Origin: Haliclona indistincta
Taxonomy: Eukaryota; Porifera; Demospongiae; Haplosclerida; Chalinidae
Direction of reading: 5' to 3'
Assembly: GCA_964017065.1 (NCBI GenBank)
Contig: OZ024786.1
Span: 4,689,781-4,753,780, forward strand
DNA length: 64,000 bases
Part shown: piece after piece, positions 1 through 10,157 of the stretch
Position numbering within the stretch: the first letter of the stretch is position 1
Layout of the letters: the number at the start of each line of letters is the position of its first letter
Notes under the pieces: generated by a model
Told to the model about the DNA's origin: nothing
Databases searched by the model: none
What the model saw: only the letters and a program-made list of their open reading frames with translations
Made by a program: the position numbers and the translations under genes

Positions 1-45
1 TGCAAGAACAGTTCACATTGTTGTATACGGATGTAAAGCTGCACT
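1..45 (+). repeat. Direct repeat, copy 1 (mate at 2048-2093)
   Basis: The stretch from TGCAAGAACAGTTCA through the following TATACGGATGT is repeated at 2048-2093 with a few substitutions. No coding meaning is seen. Confidence 0.6.
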
Positions 46-62
46 GATACATCGTCAAGTAA

Positions 63-225
63 CATGACGACGGTGTCATAAAAGCGCTAAGTGAGGATAA
101 CCTAGAATTTTTCGATTCTATGCCTCCTGCTGGGAGGAACTTGGATGACTTCAGAGAGGGAGATCAGCTGATGGCGAGGTGGGAGGATGGTGAGCTATAC
201 GACGCCACTGTGCTCAAGTCTGGTG
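63..225 (+). CDS. Internal exon with Tudor-like motif
   Basis: The frame is open from 63 and ends at a plausible GT donor (GTATGT at 226). The second half reads G-D-Q-L-M-A-R-W-E-D-G-E-L-Y-D-A-T-V. This resembles the start of a Tudor-type barrel, where a G-x-x-x-x-A-x-W-x-D-G-x-x-Y-x-A-x-V pattern is usual in chromatin or methyl-arginine readers. The true 5' border is not visible and no second half of the barrel follows in the next kilobase, so this is either one exon of a gene running leftwards out of the window or a remnant. The donor leaves phase 1. The family assignment is inferred from one short motif. Confidence 0.35.
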
Positions 226-2535
226 GTATGTTATTATGACAACTATTATACCATGAATATGCCGTTCATTATAAATAATTATTATGAGTAATTTTTACGG
301 ATTTTATTAGAGAGCATTAAAAAGCTAGTGAATAGTAAGAAAGTAATGTTGTTCAAACTGCATGTACTTGTTGTAGTTACCAGAACAGCTGCTATGATCT
401 ACATCATAATAATGAAGATTGCAATCTTGATCTTATTTAACAGCCTCTTCCACTTATAGCTGGTTTACCAGTCCTTCATTATGTGGTGCCTTAAGGCGCA
501 TTCGCACTAGCCAAACTAGCCAAACTATCCGGATCAACCCCCTCCTAGAGATCAAATCCAAGTGGTTCTCCCCGGGCAAAGCTTATCATTATATGGCTAC
601 ACTGTCCAAATTCTCTGTTGAAATCTCTATTGAAACCCTAAGTCACCTTGCACTGTGACAGAAACCCATATTTCCACAAAGTCTTTTAGTGGCTCTACGA
701 GCAGATGGAATTGTTCGTGGAGCTAGTCTAAAAGTATCGTTTAAGAAGGGTAATCCTAAAATTAGCAGCCTTGGTTTCTACAGTGTTGATAGAAAGTGGT
801 GGAAATTCATCTATTGTGAGTGAGGTTCATTTGAATGAAGAACAACTTGAAGGTATACGATAGTAATTGTTATTAATGCTATTATAATAATGGAGAAATG
901 ATTTTCTACATGCAAACAAAATTCACAAGTGAGATGAAATCAATAAACAAATTGTACGTTCAACTGCACATTTCAATATTTAATGAAGCAATTGACGTCA
1001 CCCCAAGTATTGTTGAAACATTTTCCAAACTGATCTTAGCTTGCATGTTTCTAGGTTCTGATAAAGATGGAGAACGGATTTTCTATACACAAAGAAAATT
1101 CACAAGTGAGATCCTTGATTAGATGTTACTGAATCACCTAAAGGGGACAGCTTGCCTACATCTCCGATTAACATCAGGTTTTATGAAGAAAGTCATCCTG
1201 AATTTTTCTCTCCACCAGTCACCACCACCGAACACACCTACACTAGCACTCTCCCTTATTTTACAAGCTTACCTTCGAATTCTAGTCATTCTGACATGGC
1301 ACTGGCGCCTCATGAGCATCTGTCTATGACATCTTCGTTCTCGTGCTCGTCGTTTGTGCTGAGCAGATAGATATATTATGCCTATAACACAACTAGCAGC
1401 AACATGGTACCAGGAGCTCTTGACTGTTCTGTGAGATCTCGTGTGCTATCACGAGAGAGTCTTATCGTGTTTAAACCGTTTATTACAATCAAGATACGAA
1501 ACAATCGAATCAAGAAACAGGTTGTAATCCGAATTGAATCTGGATCCAGTGTGAACGTGCCTTTATAATACCAGTGATAACAGCACACTGTGGGTTGCTG
1601 TTACTAAATTATAGATTGCATCCTACCATAGAAACGTGCCTGTGCACATGCGCTCGCTGGGGCTTGTAGAATTTTTCACACGACTATAATATAAAACTAA
1701 AAGTAACGAATAATCAATTCTTTGTCTTTGATATTATTATGATAAATAATACAGCATGGAAAGAGCTTTCTGTTGGTACCTATTAAGTGTTATTATGATT
1801 CAAAATGCCCAAGTTATGTTGCATGCAAGTTAGACAAAAGACGTTTAGAGAAAACAGCATTTAAAGATAAATTAATTCATAGACCATGAAGGAGAGAACC
1901 ATAATTTTAGTGGTGGCTACAATTGTACTGATGCACCAGATGCGTCAACCCTTCCCATGTTACAGCTGACCAGTTTCAAGTGTTCGTGAGGATGTTGCAG
2001 GACAGTCCCGATTGGCAACAAGGATGAGTAATGAACTGAGCGAGTTGTGCAAGAACAGTTCAGATTGTTATATACGGATGTTCAGCTTCACTGACATCTC
2101 AGTTTGAAAATTTTAAATTCACTACAACCAAGAGACTGTTTTATAGAACAATAAACAGAGGTGATAGAAAGATAATAGGTTGCTTTTGAGGCGTTATATA
2201 GTGTACACATTATCATAATACTCTAGATCTAGCGGGCATGCAAGGAAATTTTGTGCACTAGCCGTTTAATTATTACGGCAAGTCAGTAATGTTCTCAGTC
2301 TGCATATTACATGCACTTCTCCACTGACCCTGAACTAACAGAATATGTGTAATTGTCTCTCAGTTCTGATTACAAACATAATGTTATGAGACAATGGGTG
2401 CTTGACACAATGTGCTATTGATTCTATCTGATTTGATAACAATGCATTGATGATTACAACTATTGGCTATTGAAATACCTGTTCTGGTACACCAGAGTAG
2501 CCTAGCCTTTGGGCTATTTTTGAAGAGTGCTTCAC
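226..2535. other. Non-genic interval with small duplications
   Basis: No gene is convincing here. Short ORFs lack splice context or recognisable motifs. A ~48-base segment at about 888-935 recurs at 1068-1115 with scattered substitutions; both copies can be read as an F-Y-x-Q-x-K-F-T-S-E-type peptide. The second copy of the edge repeat is at 2048-2093. Confidence 0.5.
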
Positions 2536-2539
2536 AGTA

Positions 2540-2800
2540 CTACATAAACCTGGTTAAAGTTGGCAACTTAAAGTGATCTCCAACGTGATCTAGAGTATGT
2601 GACGTGCACCCAATATCTATCACTTGTGGATACATAATTGCTACTGTGCGCATAGCAACATTATTTACAGATGCACGATCTCTCATGGCAGTAACAACAT
2701 TAGATGGAAGTATACCAAGCTCAGTCGACAAAACAGTGAGAACCTCTCGTGCTACTTCCTCACCTGACAAAGACTTTGAAAGGAGTGACAACCATACCAA
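2540..2800 (-). pseudogene. hAT-like transposase core fragment
   Basis: The minus-strand frame encodes 86 residues. It includes A-M-R-D-R-A-S-V-N-N-V-A-M-R and then C-T-S-H-T-L-D-H-V-G-D-H-F. The spacing of an (x)D-x-A-x-x-N segment before a C-x-x-H-T-L motif is what I know from the RNase-H-like core of hAT-type transposases and their domesticated relatives, where the reading is usually C-x-A-H-x-L-N. The neighbouring sequence does not continue the domain in any frame I could follow, so this is a fragment of a longer element. Family placement is inferred from motif shape only. Confidence 0.45.
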
Positions 2801-2960
2801 AAATCATGTGCTGAAGTGTGAGGACCAGAAACAGTTAAACGACATCACGGCTCACTATACTGCGCAGCTAGCCCAGTTTGGAGCAGTGAGAACAGTCGAA
2901 CTAGAGGAGGGAGGATCTGAGAAAAGAGAGACACTTGAGAACAAGAGGAGATATTCATAC

Positions 2961-3145
2961 CTGGCAAGTGTCGTGTTCTCTTTCATAAGGTCTCCAAGCA
3001 CATTCTGAAGTCTGTTGTACTCATCTTCGTCTCCTGTTAGATACTTATAGACAGCAGGAGTGAGCCTGACTATCATGGAGCATCCTGTAATGAAGAGATA
3101 CAGTAACACTAGCTGTGAAAAGATACTCCGTCCATCGTCTTGCAA
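2961..3145 (-). CDS. Possible exon of unknown protein
   Basis: An open minus-strand frame ends at a GT donor (GTATG read on the minus strand, from 2960 down). It encodes a hydrophobic stretch followed by an acidic segment (Y-K-Y-L-T-G-D-E-D-E-Y-N-R-L-Q). I do not recognise the family. It lies on the same strand as the HECT-like exons at 3370-4120, but it does not read like the next part of a HECT domain, so I do not join them. Confidence 0.2.
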
Positions 3146-3166
3146 TGCTCAAGTGAAAAATGTACA

Positions 3167-3274
3167 GTGTCACCTTCATGCACTAGTGTGTTCAGTCTCT
3201 GATTATCCTCCATCGTGTGAATAAAGACAACAGTGACTACAGAGACTGAACACATTAGTGCATGAAGGTGACAC
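3167..3274. repeat. Inverted repeat, 35-bp arms
   Basis: The arm 3167-3201 is the reverse complement of 3240-3274 with one mismatch, separated by 38 bases. It would form a long hairpin and may be a small fold-back remnant. Confidence 0.8.
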
Positions 3275-3369
3275 TCCACACTCAAGATGAGGCAGTCAAT
3301 CATCAATAATTTCTCTTTCGCTTCTGCATTTCAGTTAGACACCACCCAATCTTAATTTTTCTTACTTAC

Positions 3370-3536
3370 TGCTGCTGATGATCTTTGCAATGATCTTTCC
3401 AAAGAATTCAAAGTAGAATAAGTGCACAGGATTGATAGATGAGTTAGGGTAGGGCCTATACCGACCATCGTCAACAGACTTGAATAAAGCATAGATGGGA
3501 TTCACCATCTCTTGTGTCAGTAGCAGGAAGAACTCC
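3370..3536 (-). pseudogene. HECT-type ubiquitin ligase fragment, N-lobe exon
   Basis: The exon is bounded on the minus strand by a CTTTCTCAG acceptor and a GTAAGT donor. It reads R-E-F-F-L-L-L-T-Q-E-M-V-N-P-I-Y-A-L-F, then N-S-S-I-N-P-V-H-L-F-Y-F-E-F-F-G-K-I-I-A-K-I. This follows the opening of HECT domains closely: (R)E-F/W-F-x-L-x-x-x-E-M-x-N-P-x-Y-x-L-F, then N-P-x-S, then H-L-x-Y-F-x-F-x-G-(R/K)-I-x-A. The HECT domain accepts ubiquitin on a C-lobe cysteine before passing it to a substrate. That cysteine and the C-lobe are not found further along the strand, so the copy looks truncated. It may instead be a real gene whose remaining exons lie left of the window. The family call is strong; whether it is functional is doubtful. 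Confidence 0.55.
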
Positions 3537-3660
3537 CTGAGAAAGAGACAGCAATAATCAGTATCTAGCTGCCACAGAGGGTCAGAGCCAGGACACCTGT
3601 GCACTAAGCTATGTGGGTGAACTACTAGTGGTCAGTGAGACATAAGCTATCCAAACTCCT

Positions 3661-3767
3661 CCCATTCATCAACTACAGCCCCACCCAGGCTCTCAGTATA
3701 AGCCCGCCCACTCATCAACTATAGCCCCACCCAGGCACTCAGTATAAGCCCGCCCACTTATCAACTA
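3661..3767. repeat. 46-bp tandem repeat, ~2.3 copies
   Basis: Units start at 3661, 3707 and 3753 with period 46. The GC-rich consensus contains CCCACCCAGGC and TATAAGCCCGCC. The array lies between the two HECT-like exons. Confidence 0.8.
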
Positions 3768-4120
3768 TCTGGCACTGAGATCAATGTTCACTATGGATGA
3801 CACGCCTTTCTCATGCCGATCTGTTAAGTCACTACACATCTTAGCATATCTCTCTTTGAATGGAACAAGAGGTAGAGGTGATTCTTGTACGTGCTGACCG
3901 GCTACCATGACGTTAAGACGAGACAGCTCAGGATCCTTCAGTGTGAACGATATCAACACTTGACCTGATTTTAACCTAATTTCACACAGCAGAGACTGAC
4001 CGGAAGGGCCTGTGACAGCAGCACTGATCAGGGAGTGATTGAACTGATGGATCGTGTTGAAGAAACTATCGTACGCCAGCAGAGGACACGAGAGAATTAC
4101 ATAAAAGGAGTGGGAGAGGA
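3768..4120 (-). pseudogene. Exon upstream of the HECT N-lobe
   Basis: On the minus strand a strong pyrimidine-rich acceptor (TCCTCTTTAG) opens a ~117-codon frame. It begins L-S-H-S-F-Y-V-I-L-S-C-P-L-L and contains F-K-E-R-Y-A-K-M-C near its end. The transcription order places it directly before the HECT exon at 3370-3536. Its position suits the linker region preceding HECT in HERC/HUWE1-like ligases, but I see no sequence motif that proves this. The 3' border is a problem: no GT donor matches the phase needed by the next exon (the exon would have to end in AG just before ATAG). Either a splice site has been lost or an intervening exon is missing, which supports a decayed copy. Confidence 0.35.
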
Positions 4121-4189
4121 CTAAAGAGGAAGAGCTCCATCAAGGAATTGTCGGTGAATTCATTTACAAATCGCCGAAAGTGGATAATA

Positions 4190-4872
4190 ATGGAGAGGCC
4201 AGGAATAAAAGATGTACTACAGAAGTTTCCGCCATTATCAGAATACAGCTATGTAAGTTGAGTTGGTGTAGTTATTCGTATTATAATAATTGTATTTTGT
4301 TATAGCTTATGGTAGACTTTGACATGATAACTGCGATTGAAAAGGTTGACGTCAAGAGTGAGTGGGCATTTTAGAGCAAGAAAATTGGCATATATGGTCA
4401 AAAAGAACCTAAAACTTCACAGCCGTACAAGCTAGCAGGTATGCTAGACCAAGACACTGACATGGAAGATAGTAAAAGTGTATTTTTTTATGCAACTAAT
4501 GATTAATTTTTACATATTATGATAGACAGCAACATTTGGATACTCCTGTCAATACTTGCTCTTGTACTTGAAAAAAAGAAAGAAAAACCCCATCTTTTGT
4601 CTTTTACACAGTGTTGATGTAAGTTATAATAAATTGAAACTACTTTGATTTTATATAATGGTCATTAGGTCATGGTGGAGTTTGACGAGGCCTTAGGGAG
4701 ACGCAAATCCCCTTACATCATCAGGTATGGAGAGAGCCAGTATTTTGTTGCAATAGGAGTCGCTGGTCTTATGGAAGCATTGGAGGTACTAATGGCTCTC
4801 TACTACATCTATGATATAGAGTATCCAGGAGCAATTATCAACTTTGTTATTCTTGGAGAATTATTTAGTTAA
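4190..4872 (+). pseudogene. Short multi-exon fragment with duplicated exon
   Basis: Exon 4190-4252 starts with ATG and ends at GTAAGT. Exon 4306-4357 follows a TTGTTATAG acceptor and joins in phase, giving about 38 codons. A second block, after a TTAG acceptor at about 4669 and running to a stop at 4870-4872, repeats the exon-2 motif (L-M-V-D-F-D versus V-M-V-E-F-D). It then continues through S-P-Y-I-I-R-Y-G and L-M-A-L-Y-Y-I-Y-D-I-E-Y-P. The two blocks do not join in frame. The second half resembles C-terminal regions of uncharacterised repetitive sponge and fish proteins, but no function can be named. It is best read as an exon-duplicated remnant. Confidence 0.35.
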
Positions 4873-6325
4873 ACTGAGGTGTCAAAGTGGCAATTTCTCA
4901 GGATCAGCTGTAGCAGTGATCACTGACTTGAAGAATAGCAATTAAACTTGAACTATCAATACAATCATGTATAACTGATCATGTTGACTTTGTGTATTAT
5001 TTTTTACCCAAAGCAAAACACTTGAAGAGTAGATTATCAGCTGAAAGAAGACGGAACCTTAACTAACCATTACTAGGTGACGGTACTTTCAGTCAATGGA
5101 ATAGTACACTATGTAGATTTAGGTGACTATAGTGATACTATACAAGCAGGATTGCACACAAGACATCGAGAAATTGGCTTATACTAGTCGACAGATGAAT
5201 ACTTCGCCATCTTCTCCTTTGTCAGTTGTGCTTTCTTCTGTGCAATACATCAGCTGGATATAGTGTTTGCCAAACTTCGACAGTGCTATGATGAAGTGCA
5301 ACAAGCATACTGGCACAACAAAGCCATTCCGACAACAAGTGAGTTACAATAACGACTTAATACATTATACTGATTTCAGGTGCATCAAAAGGCACTGATG
5401 CATTCAACCGGAGGAATTGCTATTGACCATTTCTCGAGATGTGAACTGTTCTCTCGACGCTATGGTGTCTTCTCTACCCGCCTCTTCCTCAACTCTATCA
5501 GCCTACAAGACAGCACAAGCAGCTGATTCTACCTGCCAAAATTGATTTAGTTCTGTCAAATGGTTGGCCGGAGCAGATGCCTCGACTCAAGCAGTTACGA
5601 CCATACTGGGAGCTCAACATAAAATCTCAGTCATTCAACACATTTTGTTGTATGGTTCTCGTATTGTTGTGCTGCTGTGGAAGTGCGATGTCAGATAATG
5701 ATAGCAACCAATAGCTGCTTGCAACCAATAGCTGCTTCCGCCAAGCCATCATCTACAGGAAGTGTTGCCATACAGAGATGCCCTCTTGAGAATGTGTCTG
5801 GGTCCCATTAGTTCCAAATGTCTCCTCAGAAAGCATCTTCAGCAGTTGGACTTATCATTCAATGTGGAAAGAATTTTTTAGAAAATGGTATACACGTTAT
5901 ACAGAGTGAGTATGTACCAATTGTCAATGAAGCCCTGGATGCAAAAGATTCATGCACGATTAATAGATTTACTTTCATATTACACATCAGTAATAATAAT
6001 TATTTTAGGGTATTAATTAAGGATCAATTAGAGTATTTTTGTGTCTGTACTTTTTTACAGGTACTCATATAGATTCTATATCAGCGCTCTCTATAGCTAG
6101 AAAGTCTCTAGGCAGAGACTCATGAATTGATAACTACTAAGCAAGGAAAGTCAAACTTCACTATTCCTTGCTGGCAGATAAAGTACCTGCGTCTAAGATA
6201 GGCTGTGCAAAAAAATTATCACCAAGGCTGTGCAAAAAAATTTCGAAACTGATGTGGACGTGGAAGAGTTACAGCCACACCAGCAAATGGCAGCTATCAT
6301 GTGCTAGCTGTAGACAAGGGTGCGT
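4873..6325. other. Non-genic interval
   Basis: Only short open frames occur, such as 5818-6072, which has no recognisable domain. An open stretch after 5078 containing V-N-G-I-V-H-Y-V-D-L-G-D could be an exon remnant but has no partner. Confidence 0.4.
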
Positions 6326-6600
6326 CAACTGGTACTCTGCGTCATCTTTATTGTCAATGGTACGTCCTCATCTTGAGTATGCCTCTCCTGTGTGGTCACC
6401 TCATTTGGCCAAGGATAAGGAATTGATTGAGAGTGTCCAAAAATTTGCGTTAAGGATTGCAAGCAAGAGCTGGTCAATGCCTAATCATGACCTACTGATT
6501 CAAATTTAACGTTTCAGTCTTAAATCACGCAGATGTGTGGCTGGCTAGACTTACTATTCTGTATAAATAACTTACAACCTTTTTTCCGGTCAAAAATGCA
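6326..6600 (+). pseudogene. LINE (CR1/L2-type) RT C-terminal remnant
   Basis: The frame contains S-M-V-R-P-H-L-E-Y-A-S-P-V-W-S-P and then E-L-I-E-S-V-Q-K-F-A-L-R-I-A. This is the conserved region after the reverse-transcriptase palm in CR1/L2/Jockey-type elements: L-(V/I)-R-x-x-L-x-Y-x-x-x-x-W-x-P, then E-x-V-Q-(R/K). Just downstream, in a shifted frame after a stop at 6507-6509, the R-R-C-V-A-G segment typical of the next block is recognisable. The remnant is therefore frameshifted and 5'-truncated. The 532-codon LINE at 42.3 kb carries the same blocks. Confidence 0.65.
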
Positions 6601-9600
6601 ACTCAGCTATGCAGCAATTGTATTGACTTATTTTCTCAAGAGATGTACTCAAGAGATGGGTTAAAGTTAAAATCGTATCTCACGGGCCTTGGGTGTCTGT
6701 TCTGCGGCAAGAACTATAGTGTAGGAACATTCCTCTCACTGGTCTTTTGACAAAAGCTCTTCTTGTTGATTGTTTGATGGAGCTACCACTGACTATGCTT
6801 CAAGTTCCTACTGCTGCCCCTTCTAAAATAGCCCATTTTCTCTTGTGGTAAAATGGCCGGCTCCTTCTTTTAAATGAATCATTTGTACACAGCAGATGCT
6901 ATCGATGAAGCCCACTACATAGTGAAATGGTGAGTTTACACAAATAAATGAATGAATAATCAATAATTCTTTTTTTCATGCATCAGGGTGTTAGATTCAT
7001 TTTTTCAGGGTGTGGTATGGTATGGTTTCACAGATAGATCTTTCAATGACACCAATTGTAGCATTAACAGCTACAGCAACAACCAGAACCTCAACTGCCA
7101 TCATCAAGCATAATAACTGCCATCATTAAGCATAATATAAGAATGAGCGTGTCTCGGATTGTGCACATAACACCTAATAGACCAAATATACGTAATTAAT
7201 TTGACAGCATCTGTATCAATTCACTGACTTGCAGGTCTCTGTGGAACATGCGTAACTACATTCACAGACACTAGTTGAAAGAGGGCTTATCAAGAGACTG
7301 TTCATACTGACTAGTCTTTTGCTTTTACTAGTGTCTGTGTCTGCTGTGAGATTGTACTAGCGATGCTATGTGACTTGGTGCAGAAGTTGAGTAAATTAGT
7401 AAAAAGATGTGAGGGATTAAGATCACTAATGAAATGCTGCAGTTTAAGATTAGAAGTGATGTGCTATTTCGAGAAGTAAGCTGGCATGTGGCAGACATCG
7501 ATCAAAGCAAGCATAAGTATAACAGGTAATGTATAATAGGGAATCAAGATAGCTCTACTAGGCTACTTGCCAGAGGACAGGGCAAGAAAACATCAGGTGC
7601 TGATATTATTGCAATAAAAATTTTGATTATTCAATTCTATCTATTTCTCAATTCTATTTAGATGCCTGAGGTGAATACTGGAGCAGGTGTATCCAGCTAA
7701 TAAAACTGTAGTATTGCACGTAAATAATCATCTCGTGAATCATAAAATGATACCCTCAATACACGAGCACCCATCAGCTCTTGATGCCACTTCAACAGCT
7801 ACTCTGATACAAGCTGTGGCTACATTGATAACTTGCGTTGGCAACCCATACACATAATTGGCTAAATCCGTATTTCACACAAACACAAGGTGCTCTGACT
7901 AGTAACTGGACAGTAATGTAATACAAATTCATCATTTTATTAAAAAAAACAGCAAAAACAGTTCCAGTATACAGGTGTAAGATTAATCGTAATCAGCTGA
8001 AGCTTTATGCAGAGTTACAAACAAAGGGTTAATTATACGGTGGCAGTGGTGTTATTGTCTGTCTAGCTACACCTGTGTTGTAGTGTGGGTTGTGTATCGC
8101 TTAGCCACTGGGTGTGGCAGAGGAGATCCCATGCTGTTTGAGGGAAAGATAGAAATCATGAGAGATCGTAGTTAGTCAAGAGCTCTCAGATATCTACCCT
8201 AAAAATTTGCTGACAAAGATTCCTTTCTTCAAAATGCGCGAGACACAATATCAATACCATTATCAGTCGGTCGGCACGTACACTCTCGTGGCAGCAAAAG
8301 CATGCAATCACCAAGTATTCAATTCCACAGGATCAGAAGTTCCCTTCCTCCCTTATAGATGCAGATGTGTAAGAGCACATAGTAATAGCTAAGGATTCAA
8401 ACAGTTTCATGTACACAAACAATAAGGAAAGATAGTTAGAGATAGTTGGTTACCTCCTTGTGGTTCCCCCTGGAAACATCTTATCTTATTGAAAGGTAAG
8501 CGGCTAAGAACCAACTAACTGGGTGAATTATGAGTTCTGTCTTTGTTCAGTTGCTACAGGTTATATGACCAATTGGTGTCACTTCAAGATTTTCTGGTGA
8601 ACTTGTGCCTTCTCTTTGTGAAATTCCCCTTAGTGGCAATGTTAGTAAAAGCCGCTAAGGAAGGTCAAAGTCCTCTTGTACTTATATCCCGAAAGTCCCC
8701 TCAGTGGCCCCACGAGAAGTGGGGCAGGGTGTACCTGGACGGTTAAATAAATTCTCGGCTAAGCTTATCCCAGGTAGACAGGACCTGGGACAGCTAGCCA
8801 CTCTGATTGTCGCTAAGAAATATCTGCCTACATCTCAGAAAGGACTAGGACAAGGGAGGAAGGTGCGTTACTCAAACCCACTAAAGCTAGGCAGAGCCTA
8901 AGCTTCACTAGATCGAGTTGTTGACAGTGGAAACAGGGAAAAAATTCCCAAGAGAAGAGCTAGTAAAGAAGTTATTGGAAGCAACTCACATTCAGAGGAG
9001 AAATTCTATAAAGCTATCCAACAAAGGAGAGGGATGATATGGCGAAGCAGTACTGAAAGCAATTGCTGTAGCTGTAAACGGTTATCATTAGTAAGCTCTA
9101 TCTCAGTAGTATTGAATCAAGAAACATCTCCCTTTTCCAACACTGAAAAAAAACGTAGTGTGGCAGAAACAATCAGCAGCTCAGAGGATTTTGAAATTCA
9201 TCGTTACTGTCGTACAAGATACGATGGAGAAAAATGGTATGCTGCGACACATGTGACATTTGGCACTATCGTGGATGTATTAATGGGTATGATACGGACA
9301 GTGAAGAACCATGGTACTGTACTAATTATACATAAAAATTAATTTTCATCATAATGTAACAATAATTAATAGCTAGATACTGAGTCAAGGGTCATTCCTA
9401 CTAGTCCAGCGAATTATGGGCTTGTATCGACGCGAGCGAACCAGTGACGATGGGGGTGGAGCGCGTCGAATGAGTGTCTAGCACACATCATCTAAATTGC
9501 ATTCATGTTGTCATCATGCAGTGGCCTCGCAATTGTAATCTGATCATTGAAGTACTCTGCCAGGTTCTCAATTCAATCAAAAAAATTCCGTACATGCAGC

Positions 9601-9770
9601 TAAACAACTTAGCAGAGAAAATAAAAATCGATACTTTCTGCTGTACTTGTACAAAGGATGTTTGTAAGAAGGTATTAGCCACAGAATCCATCAAACCGTG
9701 AATAATCATGATGAACTAATATTTTAGATTCTGGAACTCATACCATCAAAGGTGGCATAACGTATTAGTT
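6601..9770. other. Non-genic interval
   Basis: No supported gene is seen. Overlapping short ORFs at 8543-8901 and an ORF at 9034-9342 (with R-Y-D-G-E-K-W-Y-A-A-T-H) have no splice partners or clear family. Confidence 0.4.
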
Positions 9771-9782
9771 AACAAACAATGC

Positions 9783-10157
9783 ATGCTAATGACTATGCAT
9801 GTAAACAGTCTGTATAAAACTATACACGTACAAGTACCTGAACTCAAATTTCTGCCAGTTGGGCACACACACGAGGACGTAAACCAGTTTTTCTCAAAGG
9901 TGTCACAGAGTCTCAGGAAAAGGAGCCGTGAGTTTTGCAGGTACGAAGAAACATCATTCAAATCTAAAGAAACACACACTAACGTGCACATTTACCATTC
10001 ACACGCAAGAAAGCAACAAAACACACACACCAAAATGTCTCTTACTACCACAGGTGGCGAAGCCAAGGGCGCCTGTGTACCAGAACAAGGTACACAACAC
10101 AACATTTGTCATTGGGAAATATTCCACTGTGGCACAAAATTCCAGAGACAAAAATAA
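9783..10157 (+). pseudogene. Transposon-type protein fragment with GHTHEDV motif
   Basis: The frame encodes 124 residues and includes L-K-F-L-P-V-G-H-T-H-E-D-V-N-Q-F-F-S-K-V-S. I associate the (L)-P-V-G-H-T-H-x-D-(V/I)-D-x-x-F-S pattern with an uncharacterised domain (DUF7869-like) found in repetitive, probably transposon-derived proteins of invertebrates. Only the residues around this motif (about 18-45) look conserved. The remainder is low complexity and shifts frame into the ORF at 9928-10167. It is a remnant, with the domain name inferred from memory of the motif. Confidence 0.45.

Noticed and set aside
3537..3764. AT-AC (U12) intron between the HECT exons
   Set aside because: The sequence after the upstream exon is ATAGTTG, not the ATATCCTT consensus.
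8543..8901. Two overlapping ORFs
   Set aside because: Different frames of one stretch, no family, no splice sites that help.
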